NCBI GenBank assembly: GCA_946539765.1
Contig: CAMNHO010000011.1
Span: 17,781 to 81,780 of the forward strand
Reading direction: 5' to 3'
Source of the DNA: UBA4312 sp002394635
GTDB lineage: Bacteria > Bacillota_I > Bacilli_A > Erysipelotrichales > Erysipelotrichaceae
DNA length: 64,000 nucleotides
The translations under genes and the position numbers were made by a program. Every line of letters begins with the position of its first letter. Within the stretch, counting starts at the first letter, position 1. Below are positions 43,968-52,997 of this stretch, one piece after another. A model generated the notes under the pieces. The model was not told the origin of the DNA. It made no database searches and saw only the letters and a list, made by a program, of their open reading frames with translations.

Positions 43968-44800
43968 TCGGATCCTCCTTTCAATATTTCCTGGATACAA
44001 GCCGTGAATTCAGTTGGCTTTTCCAGAATCAGCTCATGACTGGCTTCTTCAATTCCGTATGCCTTCTGAAAAGACGGACAATGGTTCTGATAATACGCAG
44101 CCAATTCCGGCTTCATCAAAGAACCGGGAATCGCATAGATATAGCTGAGAGGGACATCGAGTTCTTGAACCCGTGTTCTTTCATCCCGGTCAGCCATGGA
44201 AATAAACAAGGACTGTAAACATCCGATATGGCAATGTGAAAGGATCTCCTGACAGATCTTTTCCACATCGGTTCGTTTCATCGTTCGTATAGATGGATCA
44301 TCCTCCAACGCAAATTTGACCATAAAATCAAGAAAGTCTTCTTTCATTTTAATTTGATCCAGCTCAAACTGTTCTTTCGTATATCGTCCTTGAAAAAAGC
44401 CTAGATTCCAGGATGCATCATTCATGGTTTTTGGTGTCATATCCACAAAGACACATTGTGAAATTCTTTGTGTTCCAAATTGATGCATATAGGATAGAAG
44501 TACATACACCCCCATCGACCAGGCTACGATACACACATTTTCAACGTCTAAATGCTTCAGTAATGCATGAACATCTTCCGCCAGATCTTCGATCGTTACG
44601 TGTGAATTGTTTACATCCATGGAAAGACCATGTCCCCGGAAATCCATGGTAATACATTGCGTTTCCCGGGACAGTACCTTCACCGTTTCATCAAAATTAT
44701 CATGCCGTCCGGACCAGCCATGTAAAAATAACACCGGCTGGCCCTGACCGTGTACTTCATAATAAATGGATCCATGATCCTTTGTCTCAAGTCTTGTCAT
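43964..44800 (-). CDS. alpha/beta hydrolase
   Basis: The 278-residue alpha/beta hydrolase has LFLHGWSGRHDNF (oxyanion loop), MDFRGHGLS, the nucleophile elbow AWSMG with Ser95, YAIPGSLMKPE in the acid region and EEASHELILEKP with the final His. The substrate is unknown. Its start lacks a Shine-Dalgarno sequence; a TACAAT box ends six bases upstream, so the transcript may be leaderless. It is translationally coupled to the following glycosyltransferase. Confidence 0.8.
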   Translation of the reverse strand: MTRLETKDHGSIYYEVHGQGQPVLFLHGWSGRHDNFDETVKVLSRETQCITMDFRGHGLSMDVNNSHVTIEDLAEDVHALLKHLDVENVCIVAWSMGVYVLLSYMHQFGTQRISQCVFVDMTPKTMNDASWNLGFFQGRYTKEQFELDQIKMKEDFLDFMVKFALEDDPSIRTMKRTDVEKICQEILSHCHIGCLQSLFISMADRDERTRVQELDVPLSYIYAIPGSLMKPELAAYYQNHCPSFQKAYGIEEASHELILEKPTEFTACIQEILKGGSE

Positions 44801-44898
44801 ACTTGTATTGTATACTGTTCCATCAAGATTTCGTATCTTTTTTACGCGTCAACTTTTATAATAAAATTAATCATTGTATCCATAAGGAGGAATATTTT

Positions 44899-47456
44899 AT
44901 GCTTTCAGAAAAGAAAATATTATCTGGTTTTCCCGGACTTGATCAAAAACTGAATTCTATCCGGGCCGGTGACAATATCGTCTTTCGGGTACTGGACCTG
45001 GAATTTTTCCGTTTTTTTGCCAAGAGCTTTGTCGAACAGGCAAAGCTGGCCGATAGACCGGTCCACTACATCCGTTTCGGTTCTCATAAATCCATGTTAA
45101 AAGATTTGGACAATGTCATTGTCCATAAGATGGATCCTAGTGTCGGTTTTGAATCCTTTACTGTCAATCTATATAAGATCATTATGGATACCAAACGGGA
45201 AGCGTTCTTTATCTTTGATAATATTTCCATTCTGGGAGAATACTGGAATACAGATTTAATGCTGGGAAATTTCTTTCAGGTGACTTGTCCGTTCTTAACG
45301 GAAATGGAGGATGTGGCCATTTTCCCATTGCGAAGAGGCAGTCATTCCTATGACTGCATCGATCAGATCCGGCAGTCTGTGCAGATCTTCCTGGATATTG
45401 TTTACAGCCAAAGCTCTTATTATCTGACCCCGCTAAAGGTACAGGACCGTTATAACGGGGAAATGTTTCTGACGCATCGTCTGGATGCTGATATGAGCTT
45501 TGTGCCTCTGACATATTCCACCTCTTTAGCCAAATATTATCGTGCCGTCAATGAATCCGGTCCGGGTGAACAGCTCCAGGATGCCTGGGATCGGTTCTTT
45601 CTGGAAGTACAGATGAACTATGCCAACCGGATCAACACAAAGCATTACCACAAAAAGATGTGCTCCATGCTGATGACAGAGAATCCCCGTATGCAGGATC
45701 TGATCTTGAATCATTTTAAAACAAGAGACTATTTGTCCCTGCAAAGCCGGATCATCGGTACCGGCAAAATTGGTGGGAAAGCATGTGGTATGTTGACAGC
45801 CCGTAAGATCATCCAGGATCATTGTCCGGAAGTAGCGGCGCATTTCGAGCCGCACGACTCCTACTATATCGGATCTGATATTTATTATACATTTATCATT
45901 TATAACCAGTTCTGGAATTTATGGCTGGATCATCATGCCGATATGGAAGACATGGAGCTGGCCCAACAGATCGGACAGCGCATTATGGAAGGAGAATTTC
46001 CTCCTACGATCCGCATCCAGTTTAAACGCCTGCTGGATTATTACGGCACCAGTCCGATCATCGTACGCTCCAGCAGTTTTCTGGAGGACGGCTTCGGCAA
46101 CGCCTTTGCCGGTAAGTATGAATCCGTATTCTGTGTCGGCGGCAATACTATGGAAGAACGTTTAAACCAGTTTGAACAAGCCATCCGTATTGTCTATGCC
46201 AGTACGGTTTCCCCTTCGGCACTCGAGTACCGTCGACGTCGCAACTTGTTAGATAGTGATGAACAGATGGCTCTGTTAGTTCAAAGAGTCTCCGGTTCCC
46301 GACTAGATCATTATTATTTTCCGATGGCAGCCGGTGTCGGTTATTCCTACAATAACTACCCTTGGTCCAGCCAGTTGGATCCAAATGCCGGTATGCTGCG
46401 GCTGGTGGCCGGACTGGGCACACGTGCAGTTGACCGCACACCAGGGGATTACCCTCGACTGGTCAGCCTGGATAAACCGACCTTTCAGACCCACAGTAGT
46501 CTTAAGGACCGCCATAAGTTCTCTCAGCACTATATGGATGTACTGGATACCGAAAAGAAGGCTCTTGTCAGAAGCGCGTGGAAGAGTTATACCCGCATAT
46601 CCTGCCATGGCAGAAGGTCTTGTTATATTCCCATGATACTGAAGCGGAGCAGATGCTGCGCAGCCGTGGACAATACCGGCCGGTCCTTTTTGCTGACTGT
46701 CGCCAGCTCTTATCAAACCAAAAGATCATCGCCTGCATGCAGGAGATGTTGTTAAAGCTGCAGGAAGTGTATGAAACCCCGGTAGATATTGAATATACGA
46801 TCAACATTTCCGACAGTGGTGAATTTTGGATCAACCTTCTCCAGTGCCGGCCTTTGCAGTCTTCAAAAAAAGGAAATATCACTTTACCGACCATTCCCAA
46901 GGAAGATACCTATCTTAATGTCGTTAAAAACACCATGGGTACCTCCCGGAATATCGATGTTGGGCTGATCGTAGTGGTCGATCCATATGCGTACTACACA
47001 TTAAATTACGCAAAGAAACCGGATGTAGCCCGCGCCATCGGAAAGATCAATCATCATTTCATGGATCAACCCTACCAGAAGATCCTGATTACACCGGGAC
47101 GAATTGGTACATCATCGCCGGAGCTGGGAGTACCAGTAACCTTTGCGGAAATATCCGACTTCAATATGATTGCCGAAGTTGCCTACAGTAAGGTTGGTTA
47201 CATGCCCGAGCTTTCTTTTGGATCGCATATGTTCCAGGACCTGGTGGAAGCCGAGATCCTCTATGTTGCCATCATGGAAAATACGGATACCCGTATCTAT
47301 GACCCCGCATTTTTATCTCAGTTTGAAGAAGTTGGCCACACCCTTCTCGATGAAGACATGGCATCCATCATCTCAGTCTATCGGGTGCATGACATATTCC
47401 TGGCTTATGATGCCCATAAGCAGGAAATCTTATGTGGAAAAAAAGGAGAACGCTAA
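44899..47456 (+). pseudogene. PEP-synthase-like (PPDK N-terminal) protein interrupted by a frameshift
   Basis: Two frames join to an ~850-residue protein. From the ATG at 44899 (AAGGAGG upstream) the first frame runs to about 46568. It includes TGKIGGKACGMLTARKII and IIVRSSSFLEDGFGNAFAGK, the ATP-grasp features of the PPDK/PEP synthase N-terminal domain. The coding sense continues two bases over as QKRVEELYPHILPWQKVLLY and runs to 47456. A missing base after GCTCTTGT (46561-46568) would restore ALVQKRVEEL. No swivelling His domain or PEP-binding barrel is present, as in the related family of PEP/pyruvate-binding proteins. It may be a true lesion or a sequencing error. Confidence 0.82.
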
Positions 47457-47474
47457 CAACGTTCTCCTTTAATT
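47441..47474. terminator. bidirectional terminator
   Basis: AAAGGAGAACG-ctaacaa-CGTTCTCCTTT lies between the convergent PEP-synthase-like gene and pfkA, with A/T tails on both sides. Confidence 0.85.
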
Positions 47475-48453
47475 AGTTCGATAAGCCCATAGCTTCTAAT
47501 ACATCATAACGATACATCTGCAGATGTTTTTCCATCTTCAGCGCTTCTTCTATTTCGATCTCCACAATATCGCCATGTTGTGTACCGATGATACAGTTGC
47601 TGCGGCCTTCCGCCAGTGCTTTTACTGCATAATATCCCATCCGAGTCGCTGTTTCTCTGTCTCGGGCTGTCGGGGATCCGCCTCGCTGGATGTGGCCTAA
47701 TACTGTAACGCGTGGATCAATTCCAACCGATTCGTGGATCTTTTTGGAAATCTCCATCACATTGCCAACACCTTCCGCTACGACGATCATAAAATGCGTA
47801 TTGCCGGCCAAACGGGAATTCTGGATCCGTTCAACGACATCCCGCTGGAAATTAAACTCTCTTTCCGGTACCAGGACAGCCGTTGCTCCGACCGCGATAC
47901 CGACATATAAAGCCAGATATCCGGCATTTCGTCCCATCACTTCTACTACCGAACATCTTTCATGTGACTGCATGGTATCTCTTAACCGGTCAATACAGCC
48001 GATGGCTGTATTACAAGCCGTATCAAAACCAATCGTATAATTGGTGCAGCCTAAGTCATTATCAATGGTCGCGGGAATGCCGACAACCGGAATCCCCATA
48101 TGGGATAAGGCCAACCCGCCTCGGAATGTACCATCGCCGCCAATGACCACAACCGCATCCAGACCTAGCATCTTACAAGTTCCCACGGCCTTCCTCTGTC
48201 CGGCTTCATCCATAAATTCATCGCTTCTGGCAGTATACAACATCGTACCACCTGAGGTAAGAATATGATTGACCGTGGTTCCTGTCATTCTGATAAAATC
48301 AGCATTGATCAGTCCCTGGTATCCTCTTCGGATACCGACACACTCAATATCATTAGAGACAGCTGTTCGTACAACAGCTCTTACGGCTGCATTCATTCCC
48401 GGTGAATCTCCACCACTCGTCAATACACCAATTCTCTTAAATTTCTTTTCCAT
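47473..48453 (-). CDS. pfkA: ATP-dependent 6-phosphofructokinase
   Basis: The 326-residue enzyme phosphorylates fructose 6-phosphate. LTSGGDSPGMNAAVR and IGGDGTFRGG bind ATP, PATIDNDL holds the catalytic Asp, and EVMGRNAGYLAL and LGHIQRGGSPTARDR bind sugar phosphate. The Gly in GGDGT marks an ATP- rather than pyrophosphate-dependent enzyme. It is monocistronic with a strong GGAGG site. Confidence 0.96.
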   Translation of the reverse strand: MEKKFKRIGVLTSGGDSPGMNAAVRAVVRTAVSNDIECVGIRRGYQGLINADFIRMTGTTVNHILTSGGTMLYTARSDEFMDEAGQRKAVGTCKMLGLDAVVVIGGDGTFRGGLALSHMGIPVVGIPATIDNDLGCTNYTIGFDTACNTAIGCIDRLRDTMQSHERCSVVEVMGRNAGYLALYVGIAVGATAVLVPEREFNFQRDVVERIQNSRLAGNTHFMIVVAEGVGNVMEISKKIHESVGIDPRVTVLGHIQRGGSPTARDRETATRMGYYAVKALAEGRSNCIIGTQHGDIVEIEIEEALKMEKHLQMYRYDVLEAMGLSN

Positions 48454-48550
48454 GAAGATTCCTCCTTTTTAGTTCTTGTTACTTTTAGAATAACACAAAA
48501 TGAACCTTGCGAATCGATTTTTCATATTTAAGATATCCTTTTATTTTTCA

Positions 48551-48579
48551 TTGACAAACATGCATGCTTGACATACAAT
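48551..48579 (+). promoter_or_regulatory. promoter of the folT-folC-niaR operon
   Basis: Consensus TTGACA (48551-48556), a 17-bp spacer and TACAAT (48574-48579). A second TTGACA at 48568 has no good -10. The RNA should start about 48586, just before the riboswitch. Confidence 0.85.
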
Positions 48580-48590
48580 CCCCTTAAAGA

Positions 48591-48700
48591 ATATGCAGAG
48601 TAGATGCAAGAGCGTTAAGTGTCTGGTGAACAGGGAGTTGACACCAGAACGAAAAAACGTTGATTTTGCGGTTCTTGTGTCGCATCCCGCTGCTACATAT
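48591..48700 (+). promoter_or_regulatory. tetrahydrofolate (THF-I) riboswitch aptamer
   Basis: GCAGAGTAGATGC, GCGTTAAGTG, CAGGGAGTTGACACC and CGCATCCCGCTGC follow in the order of the THF-I class. P1 is GCAG (48595-48598) with CTGC (48690-48693). The inner arm CTGGTG...CACCAG is intact. It precedes a folate transporter and folC, as expected for the class. Confidence 0.92.
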
Positions 48701-48753
48701 AACGGAAAAGTAACCTCCTGATGTAGTAACGCTATGCGAAAGGAGGTTTTTTT
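48693..48753 (+). promoter_or_regulatory. THF riboswitch expression platform
   Basis: AACCTCCT (48712-48719) pairs perfectly with AGGAGGTT (48741-48748), hiding the folT Shine-Dalgarno AGGAGG, and TTTTTTT follows directly, so the stem could also terminate. CTACAT (48693-48698), next to P1, can instead pair with ATGTAG (48721-48726). That fold would enclose the 5' arm, so the two folds should compete. Confidence 0.75.
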
Positions 48754-49257
48754 ATGTTTAAAAACGTTAAGATGTTAACGACCACTGCCCTTTTGGTTGC
48801 CCTGGCAACCATATGCGGATTTTTCAAAATTCCCATCAATCAAGTCGTAGAGATCCGGTTTGCGTTTTTGCCGATTGCGTGTGCCGGGGCTCTGTATGGC
48901 CCTGTCGTCGGAGCTGTCGTCGGGGCACTGTCGGATATCTTAGGTTTTATCGTACGACCTACAGGTCCCTTCTTTCCCGGCTTTACCCTCAATGCAGCCA
49001 TACAAGGCATTCTCTTTGGCTTCTTTCTCTATAAAAAGGAGCCGACGCTTATGCGCTGTACATTAGCTAATTTTATACAAACGCTGATAGTTACTCTATT
49101 ATTAACTCCTTTGTGGTTAACCGTTTTATACACCATGGATTTTAAAGTAGTTCTGGCTAGCCGTATGATCAAAACACTGATCATGTTCCCGATCGAAACA
49201 GCTATGTTGTATGGACTGATCAAGGTGCTCTTCCGCATAGAAAAGGAACACGTATGA
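48754..49257 (+). CDS. folT: ECF transporter folate S-component
   Basis: The 167-residue protein has about six membrane segments. It has the FolT pattern: FFKIPINQVVEIRFAFLPIA, ALYGPVVGAVVGALSDILGF and FFPGFTLNAAIQG. It binds folate outside and needs an ECF ATPase/T-component module, none of which is encoded here. It is first in an operon with folC and niaR behind a THF riboswitch, which fixes its substrate with good certainty. Its stop overlaps the folC start (ATGA). Confidence 0.92.
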   Translation: MFKNVKMLTTTALLVALATICGFFKIPINQVVEIRFAFLPIACAGALYGPVVGAVVGALSDILGFIVRPTGPFFPGFTLNAAIQGILFGFFLYKKEPTLMRCTLANFIQTLIVTLLLTPLWLTVLYTMDFKVVLASRMIKTLIMFPIETAMLYGLIKVLFRIEKEHV

Positions 49258-50528
49258 ACTATTCTGAATCGTTAGCTTATCTGGCTTCCACACGAATACT
49301 AGGATCCAGACTGGGATTGGAAAACATCGGCATCTTATTAAAGTATTTAGATGATCCGCAAAAAGATTTGTCCTTTATCCATGTGACCGGTACCAACGGA
49401 AAAGGATCTACGATCGCTTTTCTTCATTCCATTCTGTCTCAAACATATACGATTGGAACCTTTACTTCACCGGCTATTGATTTGATCAATGAACAGATCC
49501 GGATCAATGATTCCATCATTTCCGATATCGATTTTGCCCGCATTGCGACACAAGTCGCACAAAAAAGAGAACAAATGATCCTTGATGGTCATGCAGCGCC
49601 TACCGAATTTGAATGTATGACCACGATGGCTTTTCTCTACTTCAAGGAAAATCAATGTGACCTTTGCCTGCTGGAGGTCGGTATGGGTGGTGACACAGAT
49701 GCAACCAATATCATCGACACATCTGTTTTATCCATCATTACATCCATCAGTTTAGATCATGCAGACTATTTAGGCCATACTTTAAAGGAAATTACTGACC
49801 ATAAAGCCGGAATCATCAAGGAAAACGGTCATGTTCTGACGTATCCGCAAGAGAAAGAAGTGATGAAGGTCTTAACGCACGTTTGTGATGAAAAAAAGGC
49901 TTGTCTGTATATCCCGGATCTAAAGCCGGAATTAACAGGACATTCGCTTGATCACCTGACCTTCTCGTATCGTAATTTCACAAACTGTTCCATCCATTTA
50001 ACGGGCCTGTACCAAATGTACAATGCTTCTTTGGCTATCGAAGCCTGTTTTATACTTCGACAATTGGGCTGGCCTGTTTCCGACACACAGATCCGGACCG
50101 GTCTGCAGATAACAAGATGGACAGGTCGATTTGAAGTGATAAGAAAAGACCCATTGATCCTTGTAGATGGATCCCATAATAGCCAGGGTGCTCTAAAGCT
50201 CGCAGATACATTATCGATCCATTTCCCGGATCAAAAAGTGATCCTTGTGATCGGGGTATTAAAAGACAAGGATTATGAAACAATGACGGACTGCCTGGTT
50301 CCACACGCAAAGAGCATCTATACGATATCGGTTCCCAATCCCCGTTCTCTATCGGCTGTTGAGCTTAAAAAGGTACTGGAAAAGAAAACCACAGTGGATA
50401 TATATGCCTGTAACAGTTTGGAACAAGCCGTCAATCTGTCTTTAGGTGCAGCAGCAAAAGAAGATGTTATTCTGTTTTGTGGATCTTTGTACTCGATTGG
50501 ACAAATAAAAACATTGTTGCTAAGATAA
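49254..50528 (+). CDS. folC: bifunctional folylpolyglutamate/dihydrofolate synthase
   Basis: The 424-residue Mur-ligase-family enzyme adds glutamate to folates. Its P-loop GTNGKGST is at 46-53, LLEVGMGGDTDATNI is the omega/Mg region, DHADYLGHTL follows, and DGSHNSQGA starts the C-terminal domain. Retention of imported folate by polyglutamylation fits the coupling to folT. Whether it also has dihydrofolate synthase activity cannot be read. Confidence 0.94.
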   Translation: MNYSESLAYLASTRILGSRLGLENIGILLKYLDDPQKDLSFIHVTGTNGKGSTIAFLHSILSQTYTIGTFTSPAIDLINEQIRINDSIISDIDFARIATQVAQKREQMILDGHAAPTEFECMTTMAFLYFKENQCDLCLLEVGMGGDTDATNIIDTSVLSIITSISLDHADYLGHTLKEITDHKAGIIKENGHVLTYPQEKEVMKVLTHVCDEKKACLYIPDLKPELTGHSLDHLTFSYRNFTNCSIHLTGLYQMYNASLAIEACFILRQLGWPVSDTQIRTGLQITRWTGRFEVIRKDPLILVDGSHNSQGALKLADTLSIHFPDQKVILVIGVLKDKDYETMTDCLVPHAKSIYTISVPNPRSLSAVELKKVLEKKTTVDIYACNSLEQAVNLSLGAAAKEDVILFCGSLYSIGQIKTLLLR

Positions 50529-50532
50529 AATC

Positions 50533-51045
50533 ATGACAGGTACCAAGAGAAGAGATCGCATCATTCAAATACTGGATCAGGAAAAAAAAGCCATCAGTGC
50601 CTCCCGACTTGCGGAACAGTTTCATGTCAGCCGTCAGATCATAGTTGGCGACATCGCTCTGCTGCGAGCCAGTGGACAAAACATCTTATCCACGCCACGA
50701 GGCTATATGATGGAACAAACAACGCAGCAATTTATTCATCGGATTGCCTGCCAGCATACCAGCAAGGATATGAAAAAGGAACTATATCTGATCGTTGATC
50801 TGGGATGTACCGTCATTGATGTCATCGTTGAACATCCAATCTACGGGGAACTGATCGGTTCACTGCAGTTATCCAGTCGGTACGATGTAGATCAGTATAT
50901 CGCCCGATGTGAAAAATACGATGCCCAGCCATTATCTTTATTGACAGAAGGGGTACATCTGCATACCATTTCCTGCCCGGATGAAACGATCTATCGAACA
51001 TTGCTGGAACAGCTGGAAAAAGAACATATACTTATATCAGAGTAA
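50533..51045 (+). CDS. niaR: NiaR niacin-responsive repressor (HTH plus 3H domain)
   Basis: This 170-residue protein has an N-terminal winged helix (about 5-58; ISASRLAEQFHVSRQIIVGDI) and a C-terminal 3H domain. His75, Glu83, His142 and His144 have exactly the spacing of the metal ligands His79, Glu87, His146 and His148 of Thermotoga maritima NiaR as I remember them; His101 is the remaining conserved His. NiaR represses niacin/NAD genes when niacin is plentiful. It follows folC by 4 bp with no clear ribosome site, so it is in the folate operon. The next gene downstream carries a candidate NiaR operator. Confidence 0.9.
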   Translation: MTGTKRRDRIIQILDQEKKAISASRLAEQFHVSRQIIVGDIALLRASGQNILSTPRGYMMEQTTQQFIHRIACQHTSKDMKKELYLIVDLGCTVIDVIVEHPIYGELIGSLQLSSRYDVDQYIARCEKYDAQPLSLLTEGVHLHTISCPDETIYRTLLEQLEKEHILISE

Positions 51046-51076
51046 ACAACGATATCTACGGATGTCGTTGTTTTCA
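51045..51076 (+). terminator. terminator of the folT-folC-niaR operon
   Basis: AACAACGATATC-tacg-GATGTCGTTGTT is a 12-bp stem with one G-T pair, followed by TTTC. Confidence 0.85.
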
Positions 51077-51122
51077 TTTGTCAATAAGATCCCTTCATTC
51101 TATCGCTTTTTTTGTTGCTTTC

Positions 51123-51151
51123 TTGACATATTCCTCAAAATCCAATAATGT
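51123..51151 (+). promoter_or_regulatory. promoter of the PfoR-like gene
   Basis: TTGACA (51123-51128), a 17-bp spacer and TAATGT (51146-51151). The predicted start is about 51158, inside the inverted repeat that follows. Confidence 0.75.
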
Positions 51152-51154
51152 ATT

Positions 51155-51177
51155 AACAGGTGTCTTGACACCTTGTT
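51155..51177 (+). promoter_or_regulatory. candidate NiaR operator
   Basis: AACAGGTGTC-tt-GACACCTTGTT is an inverted repeat (core GGTGTC/GACACC, one base insertion in the right arm). It covers the predicted transcription start of the gene beside niaR. The ACAGGTGTC half-site resembles NiaR boxes of Firmicutes as I recall them. Confidence 0.7.
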
Positions 51178-51199
51178 TCCCTAGGAAAGGAATTTGATT

Positions 51200-52282
51200 A
51201 TGAAGGAATTTTTAAAACGAAAAGATATTGAAATCTCTGCCAAACGTTATGGTATCGATGCCCTAGGTGCTATGGCACAAGGTCTGTTTTGTTCTTTGTT
51301 GATCGGAACGATCATCAACAGTATTGGTTCTCAGTTCCATATCGGCTTTTTAACCAATCCGGTAGCCACGATCAGCGGCATGGAATATACCGTAGGTGGT
51401 TTGGCCAGCGCTATGAGCGGTCCGGCCATGGCGACAGCCATCGGGTATGCTCTGCATTGTCCGCCACTGGTTTTGTTCTCCCTGATTACCGTCGGTTTTG
51501 CCGCTAACGCTCTAGGGGGAGCCGGAGGGCCATTATCCGTTCTGTTTATCGCCATTATCGCATCCGAGTTCGGAAAAGCCGTATCCAAAGAAACGAAAGT
51601 AGACATCCTGGTCACACCGTTAGTTACGATCGGTGTCGGTATCTTCTTGTCCTATCTGATTGCTCCGGCTTTAGGTGCCGCCGCATTAAAGGTAGGCGAT
51701 CTGATTATGTGGGCAACGGAATTGCAGCCGTTCTTAATGGGTATCCTGGTATCAGTCTTGGTCGGTATTGCTCTGACCCTGCCAATATCTTCGGCAGCTA
51801 TCTGTGCCGCCTTGAACTTGACCGGTCTGGCCGGTGGAGCTGCCGTTGCCGGATGTTGTGCACAAATGGTCGGCTTTGCGGTACAATCCTTTAAAGAGAA
51901 TAAATGGGGTGGCCTGATTTCGCAGGGAATCGGAACCTCCATGTTACAGATGGGCAACATTGTCCGCAATCCGAGAATCTGGATTGCCCCCATCGTCACC
52001 TCGGCCATTACCGGTCCGATAGCGACCTGTATTTTCCACCTGCAAATGAATGGACCGGCTGTTTCCAGCGGTATGGGAACATGTGGCTTAGTCGGACAGA
52101 TCGGAGTTTATACAGGATGGGTCAATGATGTAGCTGCCGGAACCAAAGCTGGGATCACCGCCATGGACTGGATTGGCCTGATTCTCATTTCTTTTGTTCT
52201 TCCAGCTATCCTTTGTCCTTTGATCAACAGCTTTGTCAAAAAACTCGGATGGGTCAAAGACGGCGATATGAAATTAGATTAA
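51200..52282 (+). CDS. PfoR/PTS_EIIC_2 family membrane protein, candidate niacin-related transporter
   Basis: The 360-residue protein has about ten membrane segments rich in Gly and Ala. It matches the PTS_EIIC_2/PfoR family in ISAKRYGIDALGAMAQGLF, SGPAMATAIGYAL and GTSMLQMGNI. No PTS EIIA or EIIB domain is present and none is nearby, so true PTS sugar uptake is doubtful. The promoter overlaps a candidate NiaR operator, and niaR is the preceding gene. This points to niacin or a NAD precursor as the substrate, by inference. I used the ATG at 51200, which has GGAAAGGA upstream. Confidence 0.8.
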   Translation: MKEFLKRKDIEISAKRYGIDALGAMAQGLFCSLLIGTIINSIGSQFHIGFLTNPVATISGMEYTVGGLASAMSGPAMATAIGYALHCPPLVLFSLITVGFAANALGGAGGPLSVLFIAIIASEFGKAVSKETKVDILVTPLVTIGVGIFLSYLIAPALGAAALKVGDLIMWATELQPFLMGILVSVLVGIALTLPISSAAICAALNLTGLAGGAAVAGCCAQMVGFAVQSFKENKWGGLISQGIGTSMLQMGNIVRNPRIWIAPIVTSAITGPIATCIFHLQMNGPAVSSGMGTCGLVGQIGVYTGWVNDVAAGTKAGITAMDWIGLILISFVLPAILCPLINSFVKKLGWVKDGDMKLD

Positions 52283-52285
52283 GTA

Positions 52286-52319
52286 AATAACCTCCTGTAT
52301 ATACGGGAGGTTATTTTAA
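52286..52319. terminator. bidirectional terminator
   Basis: AATAACCTCC and GGAGGTTATT form a 10-bp stem with T-rich flanks on both sides, between convergent genes. Confidence 0.88.
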
Positions 52320-52988
52320 AATCTGTTCAAGTTGTTTCTTTTCTGCCTGTGGCAGAATGGTTTTCAAATGTTTCATCATACGCTGATATGACTGTTCCGG
52401 CGTTCGTTGATACATCGATCGTATATATTCAGCTCCATACCATTGTTCCAGTGTCGCATATTCAGCCACACCCCATCCATAACGGGTCCCATCTTCTTTT
52501 GTCTCATATACAAAATCACTGATGGTTACATACCCCTGGCTTTGCAGGCGGGTGATGATCGTATCAAAACCTTTCTTTCCCCCTTTTCGATAATCCCCTA
52601 ATTTCTTGAGCCGCTTGGATAAGAGAGGTCCGTATTTTTCAATCAGTTCATAACACTCCCGATCCCGATGAGCGCTGAGCCCGTCATTGTAACGGGCATC
52701 ATAATCATACCCGTCGCGTCGATAATTAGCAAAATCCATCATCCATTGTTTACTGATAAAAACCGCTTTATTCGCGAAAAATTTTCCATAAGCACAATGC
52801 GTATCCCTGATAAGCGGACCTTTCCATTCCCAAGGTCCAGTCTCGGTAGTAAACCACAACGTTGGATCCACGTGCTCCTGCAGTGAAAAGCCGGGGATCC
52901 CATTGGCAAAAAACGGAAGAAAACCAGCCATCTCGATCAGATGGGCACACTCCTTTTGTGAATGGATGAGAAAATGTGTTTCAAACAT
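52311..52988 (-). CDS. AlkZ-related protein of unknown function
   Basis: This soluble 225-residue protein contains PGFSLQEHV, LWFTTETGPWEWKGPLI and FANKAVFISKQWMMDFANYRRDGYDYDARY. I recognise the type as the AlkZ-related group, which shares a region with the winged-helix DNA glycosylases of the AlkZ/YcaQ family. The protein is much shorter than true AlkZ (near 350-400 residues), and the glycosylase QxQ motif is not seen, so activity is uncertain. It follows the DUF1848 gene by 9 bp and may share its transcript. Confidence 0.6.
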   Translation of the reverse strand: MFETHFLIHSQKECAHLIEMAGFLPFFANGIPGFSLQEHVDPTLWFTTETGPWEWKGPLIRDTHCAYGKFFANKAVFISKQWMMDFANYRRDGYDYDARYNDGLSAHRDRECYELIEKYGPLLSKRLKKLGDYRKGGKKGFDTIITRLQSQGYVTISDFVYETKEDGTRYGWGVAEYATLEQWYGAEYIRSMYQRTPEQSYQRMMKHLKTILPQAEKKQLEQILK

Positions 52989-52997
52989 CCTTCCTCC

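Noticed and set aside
51200..52282. A complete PTS sugar system
   Set aside because: Only a IIC-like membrane part is present; no IIA, IIB or sugar enzyme genes are nearby.
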